A stretch of 64,000 nt of DNA from NCBI GenBank assembly GCA_963791455.1, contig CAWBSM010000005.1:186001-250000 (forward strand), given 5' to 3'. The DNA is from Bog-473 sp963791455 (GTDB lineage: Bacteria; Actinomycetota; Acidimicrobiia; Acidimicrobiales; RAAP-2). A program made the translations under genes and the position numbers. Shown here one piece after another: positions 35,424-44,153 of this stretch (positions are counted from its first letter, which is position 1; each line of letters opens with the position of its first letter). A model generated the notes under the pieces. That model saw only the letters and a program-made list of their open reading frames with translations, was not told where the DNA came from and did not search any database.

Positions 35424-36527
35424 TCAGATCTGTGAACTCAAGGCTGCGCGGCAGCCGGCTGCAACGACAAGCTCTTCACGCGCGTGTATGACAAGGGTCC
35501 TTACCTTCGCACCATCTCGGCTGATGTCGACGTCGTCGGAACCTACCGCCCGATTGGCATCGGCGTCGATTGATATACCGACCCATTCGAGGTGCTCGCA
35601 TGCATTGGCCCGTATCTCGCTGGCGTTCTCGCCAACGCCAGCCGTAAACACCACGGCGTCCGTCCCGTCCGTGGCGGCGGTCATCGCGGCGATCTTGGCA
35701 CGAAGGCGATGGACATAGACATCCACCGCCAAAATGGCTGCGGGCGCCCCACGCACCCGATGCTGGAGCAGCTCCCGCATGTCGCCGGTAGTGCCACCAG
35801 AGAGCGCCAGTAGACCGCTACGCCGCTCGAGGGCATCGGCAAGTTCGGACGGTGTGACGCCATGGGCGGCAATCCACGCGATAGCTCCCGGATCTACATC
35901 GCCAGGGCGTGTCGCCATCACGAGTCCCTCGGTCGGCGTGAAACCCATGGTGGTGTCAACCGAGCGACCACCTGCAGTGGCAGTCACTGAGGCACCTCCA
36001 CCCAGGTGGCAAATCACAAGTCTGAGGGAACCTACCGGACGTTCCAAGAGCGCTGCAGCACGACTCACGGACCACTCGCAGCTGAGCCCGTGGAAGCCGT
36101 AGCGACGCAGGCGCCATCTCTCGACCCACGCTGTCGGGAGCGCGTAGCTCGATGCGGCGGGTTTGAGTGAAGTGTGGAAGGCGGTGTCGAAGCAAGCAAC
36201 CGCCGGCACATTTGGCGAGAGGTGACGCAACGCATCGATTGCAGCAAGTGCTGGGGGATTGTGCAGCGGCGCTAAATCATTCATCTCATCGAGCTGAGCT
36301 CGGATCGAGGCATCGATCACGACGGGACGAGTGAACCGACCCCCTCCGTGGACGACTCGGTGGCCAATCGCGTCGAGCGGTCCGGCGGACGCCAAGAAGC
36401 GACGCAGGTCATCTTCCAGCGAGTCACCTGGTGGGTTGAGGTCGACGATCTCGGTCACACGATCATCACGCTCGACGACACGAAGCTTGAGACTGGTCGA
36501 TCCAGCGTTCACAACGAGTATCCGCAC
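35424..36527 (-). CDS. ackA: acetate kinase
   Basis: 367 residues, somewhat shorter than the usual 400. Family signatures are VVNAGSTSLKLRVVE at the start, HRVVHGGGRFTRPVV, CFDTAFHTSLKPAASSYALP and the late FTAGVGENASEIRANACEHL. It interconverts acetyl-phosphate plus ADP with acetate plus ATP. The divergent phosphoketolase gene makes acetyl-phosphate, so no phosphotransacetylase is needed for an ATP-yielding branch. I see no DosR-type box in the 67 bases between the two genes. Confidence 0.94.
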   Translation of the reverse strand: MRILVVNAGSTSLKLRVVERDDRVTEIVDLNPPGDSLEDDLRRFLASAGPLDAIGHRVVHGGGRFTRPVVIDASIRAQLDEMNDLAPLHNPPALAAIDALRHLSPNVPAVACFDTAFHTSLKPAASSYALPTAWVERWRLRRYGFHGLSCEWSVSRAAALLERPVGSLRLVICHLGGGASVTATAGGRSVDTTMGFTPTEGLVMATRPGDVDPGAIAWIAAHGVTPSELADALERRSGLLALSGGTTGDMRELLQHRVRGAPAAILAVDVYVHRLRAKIAAMTAATDGTDAVVFTAGVGENASEIRANACEHLEWVGISIDADANRAVGSDDVDISRDGAKVRTLVIHAREELVVAAGCRAALSSQI

Positions 36528-36594
36528 TCCACGGTTCTAGCGCTTGTTGAACGCGTAGGCTTCGCAGCGTCGTCCACGCACCTAAGGAGCTCGC

Positions 36595-39069
36595 ATGAAG
36601 GTCTCTTCCACGACCTCAGTGGATACCTCACCCGACGAGGATTCGAGCAGCAATGGCAAGACGATCGCTCCGACTGGATATCACCTGGCCGACGCCGAGG
36701 GGCCGATGGATACTGAGGAGCTCCGCTTGCTCGACGCGTGGTGGAGAGCCGCGAACTACCTCTCGGTGGGCCAGATCTACCTGATGGACAACCCACTTCT
36801 CCGGCGGCCGCTTGCGGCTGAGGATGTCAAGCCGAGATTGCTCGGACACTGGGGCACAACCCCTGGCTTGAACCTCATCTACGCCCATGCAAATCGTGCG
36901 ATCCGGCGGCGTGATCTGAATGCTTGCTACGTGATGGGACCTGGCCATGGCGGTCCGGGACCCAATGCCTGTGCCTGGCTCGAGGGCACTTACACCGAGC
37001 GCTATCCCTCGATCCGTCAAGACGAAGTGGGCATGCAGCGCCTGTTCCGGCAATTTTCGTTCCCCGGTGGGGTTCCCTCACACGTCGCGCCGAATACACC
37101 GGGTTCGTTTCACGAGGGGGGCGAACTCGGATACTCGCTACTCCACGCCTACGGAGCGGCCCTTGACCACCCCGACCTCACGGTCTTTTGCGTCGTCGGT
37201 GACGGCGAAGCCGAGACTGGAGCGCTCGCGGCAAGTTGGCACGTGAACAAATTCATCAACCCGGACCGTGATGGCACAGTGCTTCCGATCCTGCACCTCA
37301 ACGGGTACAAGATCGCGAACCCGACCATCCTCGCTCGCATCCCGACGGAGGACCTGCACCAACTCCTACGTGGCTACGGCTACGACCCCCGTGATGTGAT
37401 CATCGACCTCACCACCAACCCGGCAGAAGCGCACCAGTCGTTCGCGAGTGTGTTCGACAGATGCCTGGATGAGATCGATCGAATTCACGCGACGGGTAAC
37501 ACCGGCGGGGGGCGGCTTCCGAGATGGCCGATGATCGTGCTGCGCTCTCCTAAGGGCTGGACTGGGCCGCCGATGGTTGACGGCCAGCAGGTCGAGGGCA
37601 CATTCCGAGCTCACCAGGTTCCCATTCCCACCGCGCGCACCGACGCTGCTCATAGGGAGGCCGTTGAGAACTGGATGAAGTCCTACCGGCCGGAAGAGCT
37701 ATTCAACGACGACGGGAGCCCAACCAAGGAGCTCATTGAGTTGCCGCCGAAGGGCGAGCGACGCATGAGCGACAATCCCGTCGCGAATGGAGGTCTGCTG
37801 GTTGTCGACCTTGAGCTTCCCGATTTTCGCAACTATGCCGTGGACGTCGAGCGGCCCGGGACAACCCAAAACGAAGCAACACGCGTCCTTGGCTCCTGGC
37901 TGCGCGACGTGATCGCCGCGAATCCTCGAAACTTCCTCCTATTCGGACCGGACGAAGTGGTCTCGAACCGACTGAACCGTGTTTTCGACGTCACCAATCG
38001 AAAGTGGATGGCTGAGACGGTGCCCCGCGACGATCACCTGAGTCAAGACGGCCGCGTGATAGAGGTACTCTCCGAGCACCTCTGCGAGGGCCTACTCGAG
38101 GGTTACCTCTTAACCGGGCGTCACGGCCTCTTTACGTGTTACGAGGCGTTCATTCACATCATCGATTCCATGTTCAACCAGCATGCGAAGTGGCTGGAGA
38201 CGGCATCAAGGATTCCGTGGAGACGACCCGTGGCCTCACTGAACTACTTGCTTAGCTCGCATGTGTGGCGCCAGGACAACAACGGCTTGACGCATCAAGA
38301 CCCCGGATTTCTGAGTGTCGTGCTTAACAAGAAGCCCGATGTCGTACGGGTCTATCTCCCCCCGGACGCAAACTGCCTTCTTTCTGTGGCCGATCACTGT
38401 CTGCGGAGTCGCCAATACGTCAATGTCATAGTTTCGGGCAAACAGCCGGCATTGGACTACCTCAACATTGACCAGGCGGTCATGCACTGTACCCGCGGTA
38501 TCGGCGTGTGGGACTGGGCATCCACCGAGACGGGGGACGAGGAACCCGATGTTGTGCTCGCGTGTGCCGGCGACGTTCCGACCTTGGAATCGCTTGCCGC
38601 AGCGGACCTCATCCGGCAGTACCTACCTGAAATCAAGGTGCGCTTCGTGAACGTCGTCGACCTGATGCGCCTCCTACCTGACTCAATCCACCCGCATGGC
38701 CTCCCCGACGCCGAATTCAATGCTCTCTTCACAGTAGATCGTCCCGTGATTTTCGCGTGGCATGGCTACCCGGCAACGATCCATCGGTTGACCTATCGGC
38801 GTGACAATCACGCACAATTCCATGTTCGCGGCTATAAGGAGGAGGGCACCACGACGACACCGTTCGACATGGTGATGATGAACAACCTTGATCGCTACCA
38901 TCTCGTTACCGACGTGATCGATCGGGTTCCCGGTCTGGCAGCGCGGGCCGCCAGCACCCGGCAGGACATGATCGACCGGCGCAACGAAGCAAAGGCGTGG
39001 ACGCGCGCACATGGCGACGATCACCCTGACGTCGCCGATTGGGTCTGGCCGTACGGGCCAGGATCTTGA
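36595..39069 (+). CDS. xfp: xylulose-5-phosphate/fructose-6-phosphate phosphoketolase
   Basis: 824 residues, the full length of Xfp/Xpk. It splits xylulose 5-phosphate or fructose 6-phosphate into acetyl-phosphate and a shorter sugar phosphate with thiamine diphosphate. Signatures are YVMGPGHGGPGPNACAWLEG, SFHEGGELGYSLLHAYGAAL, the TPP loop VVGDGEAETGALAASWHVNK, and VSLNY-like and RQDNNGLTHQDPGF blocks in the second half. TAAGGAG precedes the ATG. With acetate kinase it forms a bypass that yields ATP without oxidation. Confidence 0.95.
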   Translation: MKVSSTTSVDTSPDEDSSSNGKTIAPTGYHLADAEGPMDTEELRLLDAWWRAANYLSVGQIYLMDNPLLRRPLAAEDVKPRLLGHWGTTPGLNLIYAHANRAIRRRDLNACYVMGPGHGGPGPNACAWLEGTYTERYPSIRQDEVGMQRLFRQFSFPGGVPSHVAPNTPGSFHEGGELGYSLLHAYGAALDHPDLTVFCVVGDGEAETGALAASWHVNKFINPDRDGTVLPILHLNGYKIANPTILARIPTEDLHQLLRGYGYDPRDVIIDLTTNPAEAHQSFASVFDRCLDEIDRIHATGNTGGGRLPRWPMIVLRSPKGWTGPPMVDGQQVEGTFRAHQVPIPTARTDAAHREAVENWMKSYRPEELFNDDGSPTKELIELPPKGERRMSDNPVANGGLLVVDLELPDFRNYAVDVERPGTTQNEATRVLGSWLRDVIAANPRNFLLFGPDEVVSNRLNRVFDVTNRKWMAETVPRDDHLSQDGRVIEVLSEHLCEGLLEGYLLTGRHGLFTCYEAFIHIIDSMFNQHAKWLETASRIPWRRPVASLNYLLSSHVWRQDNNGLTHQDPGFLSVVLNKKPDVVRVYLPPDANCLLSVADHCLRSRQYVNVIVSGKQPALDYLNIDQAVMHCTRGIGVWDWASTETGDEEPDVVLACAGDVPTLESLAAADLIRQYLPEIKVRFVNVVDLMRLLPDSIHPHGLPDAEFNALFTVDRPVIFAWHGYPATIHRLTYRRDNHAQFHVRGYKEEGTTTTPFDMVMMNNLDRYHLVTDVIDRVPGLAARAASTRQDMIDRRNEAKAWTRAHGDDHPDVADWVWPYGPGS

Positions 39070-39134
39070 GCAGCGAGCGGTCTGAGTCCACTTCATGGCG
39101 GATCGGACACCCCGTGTTCTCTGGGCCCGGACGC

Positions 39135-39168
39135 GCAACACCGGCCCGCCTGAGGGGGCCGGTGTTGC
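39135..39168. terminator. bidirectional hairpin terminator
   Basis: GCAACACCGGCCC and GGGCCGGTGTTGC form a perfect 13-base-pair stem with an 8-base loop, between the phosphoketolase stop and the convergent membrane protein stop. No T-tract follows, but stem strength and position argue for a terminator used from both sides. Confidence 0.75.
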
Positions 39169-39194
39169 TCCTCACTGGGGAGGGTTCGCCGGAG

Positions 39195-39809
39195 CTATGC
39201 GGTGACGAGCTTCCCCCGCGGAGTGTGAGCGGGGAGAAGCTCCTCGTTCTCGCCCGTCCGCCGGGCGTGGGCGAAGCCGAGACCGACCAGGACTGCCATG
39301 ACGCCGGCAAGGCAGAACGCCGCGATCGCACACCAGAGGGCGATGGCAGCGATCAGGCTGAAGCCGTAGGCCTCGAGCAGCAGACCACGAAGCGTGGTGC
39401 CCTGGAAGACCGACTGGGCCTTGGCCTCGGCCGCCGTGTACGCCGCCGAGCCCTTGGGCAGGGCCAGCGCCGCTGCGCTCAGCTGCGCGTAGGTCTTGCC
39501 GCCGCCGATCCCCTGTAGGTGTACGGCGATGAAGTCGTTGGCGTAGACCTGTGCCTGCTGGCCTGTAAGCAGCTGCTGTCCGGCGTACTGCGACACCGAG
39601 GGGATCATCGACTTGGTGATCTCCTGACCGTCGGGATGGGCGAACGCTGCGGCCGAGGGGAACGTGATCTGCTGCTCAGCGAGCTGGGTGTGCACGTAGT
39701 TGTTGGCGAAGTTGTAGCCCACCAGCAACAGGGAGCCGGCAACCGCGAGCACGATGACCACGACCACTCCGCCAACACTGGCCAGCATGTCGAAAACCTT
39801 GCGTCGCAT
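39195..39809 (-). CDS. two-span membrane protein of unknown function, box-controlled
   Basis: 204 residues from the ATG at 39809, with AAGGAG 7 bases upstream. A hydrophobic segment lies near residues 10-35 (VGGVVVVIVLAVAGSLLLVG). An extracytoplasmic loop of about 110 residues, rich in Gln and Ala, follows, then a second span near residues 150-180 (LIAAIALWCAIAAFCLAGVM). I do not recognise the family. The DosR-type box at 39909 places it in the island's regulon. Confidence 0.75.
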   Translation of the reverse strand: MRRKVFDMLASVGGVVVVIVLAVAGSLLLVGYNFANNYVHTQLAEQQITFPSAAAFAHPDGQEITKSMIPSVSQYAGQQLLTGQQAQVYANDFIAVHLQGIGGGKTYAQLSAAALALPKGSAAYTAAEAKAQSVFQGTTLRGLLLEAYGFSLIAAIALWCAIAAFCLAGVMAVLVGLGFAHARRTGENEELLPAHTPRGKLVTA

Positions 39810-39908
39810 CTGAGTCTCCTTGTCCGTGATCCCTCCCAGTGAGGAGATCTGTTCCCATCGTCCATGCCTGAGGGCTCGCTGAGATGGGTGCAAACGTCCC
39901 GTGGACTA

Positions 39909-39922
39909 GGGAGGAAGGTCCC
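39909..39922. promoter_or_regulatory. DosR-type box, GGGAGGAAGGTCCC
   Basis: Same 14 bases as the site at 24180; 99 bases upstream of the membrane protein start at 39809. A right half-site (ACGTCCC in GGTGCAAACGTCCC, 39887-39900) lies 22 bases closer to the gene. Confidence 0.62.
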
Positions 39923-40111
39923 ATGCTCCGCGTTCTTTCCGGACACCCGGCCCGAAAAAAGATCCTCCTGGCTGCGTCGCGCTGACCGCCCCCCTGGCCG
40001 TCTGAGCCCAGGCTGCCCTTCGTCTCCTCTGGAAACCATGGGTTTTCAGCCAGCCCCCGGCGCAGCGAGGGTGGAACTCCAGCCTTCGCATCTGGTGACC
40101 CCAGTCGCGAT

Positions 40112-40145
40112 ACGTATGTATAGTGAACTACTCGTCTGTATATAC
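40112..40145 (+). promoter_or_regulatory. AT-rich promoter/operator candidate for the ABC operon
   Basis: A markedly AT-rich patch contains GTATGTATAGTGAAC with a TATAGT-like -10 element, and an imperfect inverted pair GTATGTATA / TATATAC about 16 bases apart. The TetR gene at the end of the operon is the natural candidate to bind here. The assignment rests on base composition and symmetry only. Confidence 0.45.
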
Positions 40146-40159
40146 CCCTGGGAGGTGGC

Positions 40160-41062
40160 TTGCCCATGTCGAGCGCGGCCATACGCACGGCGGGACTGAC
40201 GAAGCGCTATGGCGACGTTGTGGCACTCGACCAGCTGGACCTCGAGGTTGCTCAGGGCGAGGTGGTCGGCTACCTAGGACCCAACGGGGCGGGCAAGACG
40301 ACCACGATCCGACTGTTGCTCGGGCTCAGCCGTCCGACCGAAGGGCGCAGCGAGATCTTCGGTCTTGATTGCCTGCGTCAGCCGGTCGAGACCCATCGCC
40401 GTCTGGCCTTCGTCGCCGGGGAGGCGAATCTGTGGCCGTCGCTGACCGGGGCGGAAACCATTGCGCTGCTCGGACGCGTCCACGGCGAGGTCGACGAGTC
40501 CTACCGGGATGAGCTGATCGAGCGATTCGATCTCGATCCGACCAAGAAGGTACGCGCCTACTCGAAGGGGAACCACCAGAAAGTCATCTTGATTGGGGCA
40601 CTTATGGTCCGGCCGGACCTCCTCGTGCTCGACGAGCCGACGAGTGGACTCGATCCCCTAATGGAACACGCCTTCCGGCAGTGCGTCGCTGAGGCCCGGG
40701 ATCGGGGGCAGACCGTCTTTCTCTCGTCCCACATCATGAGCGAGGTGGAGGCCCTCTGTGACCGGGTGGGCATCCTGCGAGACGGAAAGCTGATTGAGAT
40801 GGGCACGTTGGCCGAGATGCGCCACCTCAGCGCGCTGAGCGTGGAGGTGACGCTGGAGGGCCAGGTCCCCGACCTCTCTGGGATTCCCGGGGTCACGGCA
40901 GTGGAGAGAACCGGCCGAGTCCTCCGATGCCAGGTTCGGGGATCGATCGACCCGCTGCTCAAGGCGTTGGCGGGGGTCACCGTCACGGAGCTGTTAAGTC
41001 GGGAGCCATCCCTCGAAGAACTGTTCCTCGCACAATACGGGGCCGACCGCACTGCACATTGA
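40160..41062 (+). CDS. ABC transporter ATP-binding protein
   Basis: 300 residues from a TTG at 40160 behind GGGAGG (an ATG at 40166 is the alternative). The Walker A loop is LGPNGAGKTTTIRLLLG, the signature is YSKGNHQKVILIGALM (variant), and Walker B is LLVLDEPTSGLDPL followed by the switch histidine in FLSSHIMSEVE. It energises the permease encoded next, in a drug/antibiotic-export type system. It has no DosR-type box. Confidence 0.92.
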   Translation: MPMSSAAIRTAGLTKRYGDVVALDQLDLEVAQGEVVGYLGPNGAGKTTTIRLLLGLSRPTEGRSEIFGLDCLRQPVETHRRLAFVAGEANLWPSLTGAETIALLGRVHGEVDESYRDELIERFDLDPTKKVRAYSKGNHQKVILIGALMVRPDLLVLDEPTSGLDPLMEHAFRQCVAEARDRGQTVFLSSHIMSEVEALCDRVGILRDGKLIEMGTLAEMRHLSALSVEVTLEGQVPDLSGIPGVTAVERTGRVLRCQVRGSIDPLLKALAGVTVTELLSREPSLEELFLAQYGADRTAH

Positions 41063-41093
41063 CCTGGGGATCCGGACGCGAATACGGGCGCCG

Positions 41094-42707
41094 GTGCGTG
41101 CCGCTGGATCGCCGTCCACCGTCGTCGCCAGCCTGAGCGCCCGGAAGGCCGCGCGCTCGGGTGTCCTGTGGGGCTACATCTTCGGCATCGCCATCGCGTC
41201 GTCAGAGATCGGCTACGTGAAGATCTACAAGACCGCGGCGCAACGCGATGCCTTGGCTGCGACCTACGGGTCGAACAAGGCGATGAGCGCCCTCTTCGGA
41301 CCCGCTCCCCATCTGCAGACGGTGACCGGCTTCACCGTGTTCAAGATCTCCATGACCCTCATGGTCCTCGGGGCCGTGTGGGGACTTCTGACGAGCACCA
41401 AGCTGTTGCGGGGGGAGGAGGACAGCGGGCGTTGGGATCTCCTGCTCGTCGGCCAGACCACGCGGCGCGGCGCCACGGCTCAGGCGATCGTGGGCTTAGG
41501 GGCTGGCGCCGTCGCCCTGTGGGTGGTCACCGCGATAATCGCGGTCCTCTCGGGACAGGCCTCGAATGTGAGGATCGCGGCCGTTCCTTCGCTTTACTTC
41601 GCCGTGGCCATGGTGGCCACCCCAGTGATGTTCCTCGCCGTTGGTGCCGTGACCAGCCAGGTGGCCGCCACCCGTCGCCAGGCCGCCTCCTTCGGGGCGG
41701 GCTTGCTCGGGGTCAGCTACGCCGTGCGCCTGATCGCCGATGCAGGCGTGGGCCTCCATTGGCTGATCTGGACCTCCCCACTCGGCTGGGTGGAGGAACT
41801 CCAGCCCCTGACCTCGCCCCAACCCTTGGCCCTCTGGCTGATCGTCGCTTTCACGGCTGTGCTGGTTGCGGTCGCAGTGCACCTCGCTGGTGTGCGCGAC
41901 GTCGGCGAGAGCATCTTGCCCGACCGGGCGCACTCGGAGGCTCACCTCGGGCTGCTGTTCGGTCCGACGGGTCTCGCAATCAGACTGATGCGCGCGACGG
42001 TCGTCGGCTGGTGGGTCGCCATCGGCGTATCGGCACTCCTCTACGGGCTCATCGCGAAGTCGGCCGGTGGCACGATCTCGGGCTCCGTCAAAGAGGTGTT
42101 CTCCAAGCTGGGCGCGACGGGGACCGGTGCCGACGCTGTCCTCGGCGTTTGCTTCCTCATTGAGGCGATCCTGATCGCCTTCGTCGCTGCCGGTCAAGTC
42201 AACGCGGCTCGCTCCGAGGAGTCGAGCGACATGCTCGAACACTTCCTGACCCGCCCGGTGTCCCGTTCAGCGTGGCTCAGCGGGAGGCTCCTCGTGGCGC
42301 TCCTCGTGCTCCTTGTGAGCGGCGCCTGCGCTGGCCTCTTTGCCTGGCTCGGAGCCGCAACCCAGCACGCAGGATTGAGCCTCACGACCCTGCTCGTCGC
42401 CGGCGTCAGCCTCGTGCCACCGGCGATCGTCGTGTTGGGCATCGGAGTCCTGGTCTTCGGGATACGACCTCGGGCCACGGCCGTCGTCGTCTACGGCGTG
42501 CTCATCTGGTCGCTAATCCTGGTCATCGTCGGCGGGATTGGTGCGATCAACCACTGGGTACTCGACACCTCGGTCTTCCACCAGATGGCATCAGCCCCCG
42601 CCGTACAACCGAATTGGGAGGCGAATGGCATTATGGCCGCGGTCGGAGTGGCCGCCGCGCTCGCTGGAGGGTTGGCGTTCACACGGCGAGACTTAGAGGG
42701 CGAATGA
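41094..42707 (+). CDS. ABC-2 type permease, polyketide-antibiotic exporter-like
   Basis: 537 residues with about 12 hydrophobic segments arranged as two similar six-span halves. It resembles the single-chain permeases of actinobacterial antibiotic exporters. Each half begins with a cytoplasmic signature (LLRGEEDSGRWDLLLVGQTT in the first, ARSEESSDMLEHFLTRPVSR in the second). It forms the membrane channel for the ATP-binding protein upstream. The start is a GTG at 41094; the TetR gene overlaps its stop by 4 bases. Confidence 0.85.
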   Translation: MRAAGSPSTVVASLSARKAARSGVLWGYIFGIAIASSEIGYVKIYKTAAQRDALAATYGSNKAMSALFGPAPHLQTVTGFTVFKISMTLMVLGAVWGLLTSTKLLRGEEDSGRWDLLLVGQTTRRGATAQAIVGLGAGAVALWVVTAIIAVLSGQASNVRIAAVPSLYFAVAMVATPVMFLAVGAVTSQVAATRRQAASFGAGLLGVSYAVRLIADAGVGLHWLIWTSPLGWVEELQPLTSPQPLALWLIVAFTAVLVAVAVHLAGVRDVGESILPDRAHSEAHLGLLFGPTGLAIRLMRATVVGWWVAIGVSALLYGLIAKSAGGTISGSVKEVFSKLGATGTGADAVLGVCFLIEAILIAFVAAGQVNAARSEESSDMLEHFLTRPVSRSAWLSGRLLVALLVLLVSGACAGLFAWLGAATQHAGLSLTTLLVAGVSLVPPAIVVLGIGVLVFGIRPRATAVVVYGVLIWSLILVIVGGIGAINHWVLDTSVFHQMASAPAVQPNWEANGIMAAVGVAAALAGGLAFTRRDLEGE

Positions 42708-43396
42708 CCTCCTCGCCCCAGCTGCCGAGTCCTCCGCGCACTCCGATGGACGAGCGGTTAGTGGCGTTCGAGGACCTCACTGCCCGTGCCCGGATACGCG
42801 AGGCGGCTCTCAAGCACTTCGCCGACGAGGGATACGAGCGCGCGACCATCCGGTCCATTGCCAAGACCGCCGGCGTCTCCGCCGGACTGCTCCGACACCA
42901 CTACGGGTCGAAGGACGCGCTGCGAGTGGCCTGTGACGATTACGTGTTCGAGATGCTGCACCGTGTCAACACTCAGCTCCTCGAGGATCCCGGCGCAGCG
43001 GCGAGTTCCCAGCAGACATCGAGGCGGTTCGGGCGGTACGTGGCTCGCTCATTGGCTGACGGATCCCCCACGGCGGGACCGATTTTCGACGAGATGGTGA
43101 CAATGGCCGAACAATGGCTCGTCCGGTCCGACGAGGACCGCCCAGACACACCCGCAACTGATCGCCGGATCCGGGCAGCACTCGTCACTGCCATGAAAAC
43201 CGGTATCCCCCTGCTCCACGAGCATGTGTCCCGGGCACTCGGCGTCGACATGTTCGCTCCAGAGGGGGAGCGTCTCGTCGCCCTGGCGCTGCTCGACATG
43301 TACTCCCATGCACCAATCGACGACGGAGTAGTCTCCTCGGCCGGAGCAGGCTTCGAAGAGTCCACCGCTGAGCGTGAATCTGAAACCCATCGGTAG
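42704..43396 (+). CDS. TetR family regulator of the ABC exporter operon
   Basis: 230 residues; the ATG overlaps the permease stop (ATGA). The DNA-binding domain reads ARARIREAALKHFADEGYER, then TIRSIAKTAGVSAGLLRHHY. The C-terminal ligand domain is unlike that of the regulator at 19374. As the last gene of the operon it probably represses its own promoter until the exported compound is present. Confidence 0.88.
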   Translation: MTSSPQLPSPPRTPMDERLVAFEDLTARARIREAALKHFADEGYERATIRSIAKTAGVSAGLLRHHYGSKDALRVACDDYVFEMLHRVNTQLLEDPGAAASSQQTSRRFGRYVARSLADGSPTAGPIFDEMVTMAEQWLVRSDEDRPDTPATDRRIRAALVTAMKTGIPLLHEHVSRALGVDMFAPEGERLVALALLDMYSHAPIDDGVVSSAGAGFEESTAERESETHR

Positions 43397-43700
43397 CGCG
43401 GGTTGGAAGAGTCCAACCAAGGGCGGCCGGCGAGGTACTCGGGACGCAGTGTGTACGCGGATTGACTGTTCAGGCGATCCCGCGCGTCAGGTTGACGCGG
43501 GCGCTCGTTTCACTCGAGCCACGCGCTCACGGCACGCTCTTTCGGCAAGACTTATATGCGCAGATTCCAATCACCGACTGCACTCGAGAACTGGGCGTAC
43601 TTGGATCCGACCCTTGGGGGGCTCACGGACGTCGGCCGATCGGACACGCAGCGATGCGCTTCAGCCCACGGTCGCGCCGTAGCCCGTTTCGTGGCAGCGA
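43397..43700. other. intergenic region, no gene recognised
   Basis: Apart from the hairpin at 43401 I see nothing supported here. Several short frames are open but none has protein-family character. Confidence 0.4.
43401..43418. terminator. hairpin behind the TetR gene
   Basis: GGTTGGA pairs perfectly with TCCAACC around an AGAG loop, starting 5 bases after the TetR stop codon. A short stem and no T-tract make it a modest terminator candidate for the ABC operon. Confidence 0.5.
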
Positions 43701-44153
43701 TCAGCCAGACCCGACCAACGGTGGACGATGATGGATGTGTCGACCAGTGACCTCATCGAGAGGAATGCGTACGATCAGATGCCGGTCCTCGTCGGCCCAA
43801 GGCGTGAGTCGCACGGACGTGAGGTTGGCGAGCTCGCTGGGCTCGGTCACATGCGATGCGCGGCCCACCACCAGTACGCTCCAGCCCTCGTGGTAGAGGT
43901 TGTCCGCCTCGTCGATCTCGAAGGCCACCCAAGAGTCAAGCGTTGATGCGTCGAGATCTCCGCCGCGCCGGGTACGGAAGAGGATGGCGCCATCGTGCAC
44001 GGCGTAGTTGACCGGGTAGACGATGGGTCGACCGCGCAGTGTGGCTCCGACGCGACCTAGCCCATGACATTGGAGCCGAAGCACGCACTCGTCTCGCTCG
44101 AGCGCTTCGAGGTGGTCGCTGCTAGTCGCGGAAATCGAAGACGAGGCGCGCAT
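43701..44153 (-). CDS. flavin-binding PPOX-like protein
   Basis: 150 residues, a lone split-barrel domain: GLGRVGATLRGRPIVYPVNY, then FEIDEADNLYHEGWSVLVVG and LIVRIPLDEVTGRHI. AGGGGAGG lies 5 bases before the ATG at 44153, which supports a real 32-base overlap with the end of the alcohol dehydrogenase gene. The family binds FMN or F420. It belongs to the operon whose boxes lie at 45695-45731. Confidence 0.83.
   Translation of the reverse strand: MRASSSISATSSDHLEALERDECVLRLQCHGLGRVGATLRGRPIVYPVNYAVHDGAILFRTRRGGDLDASTLDSWVAFEIDEADNLYHEGWSVLVVGRASHVTEPSELANLTSVRLTPWADEDRHLIVRIPLDEVTGRHIHHRPPLVGSG

Larger units (their letters stand above)
39810..40159. other. regulatory intergenic region between the box-controlled membrane gene and the ABC operon
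   Basis: No gene is seen. It contains the DosR-type sites at 39887 and 39909 facing left, and an AT-rich probable promoter/operator near 40112-40145 facing right towards the ABC genes. Confidence 0.6.

Noticed and set aside
43441..43454. GGGACGCAGTGTGT, possible DosR-type box
   Set aside because: Only the left half fits; there is no correctly placed gene start beside it.
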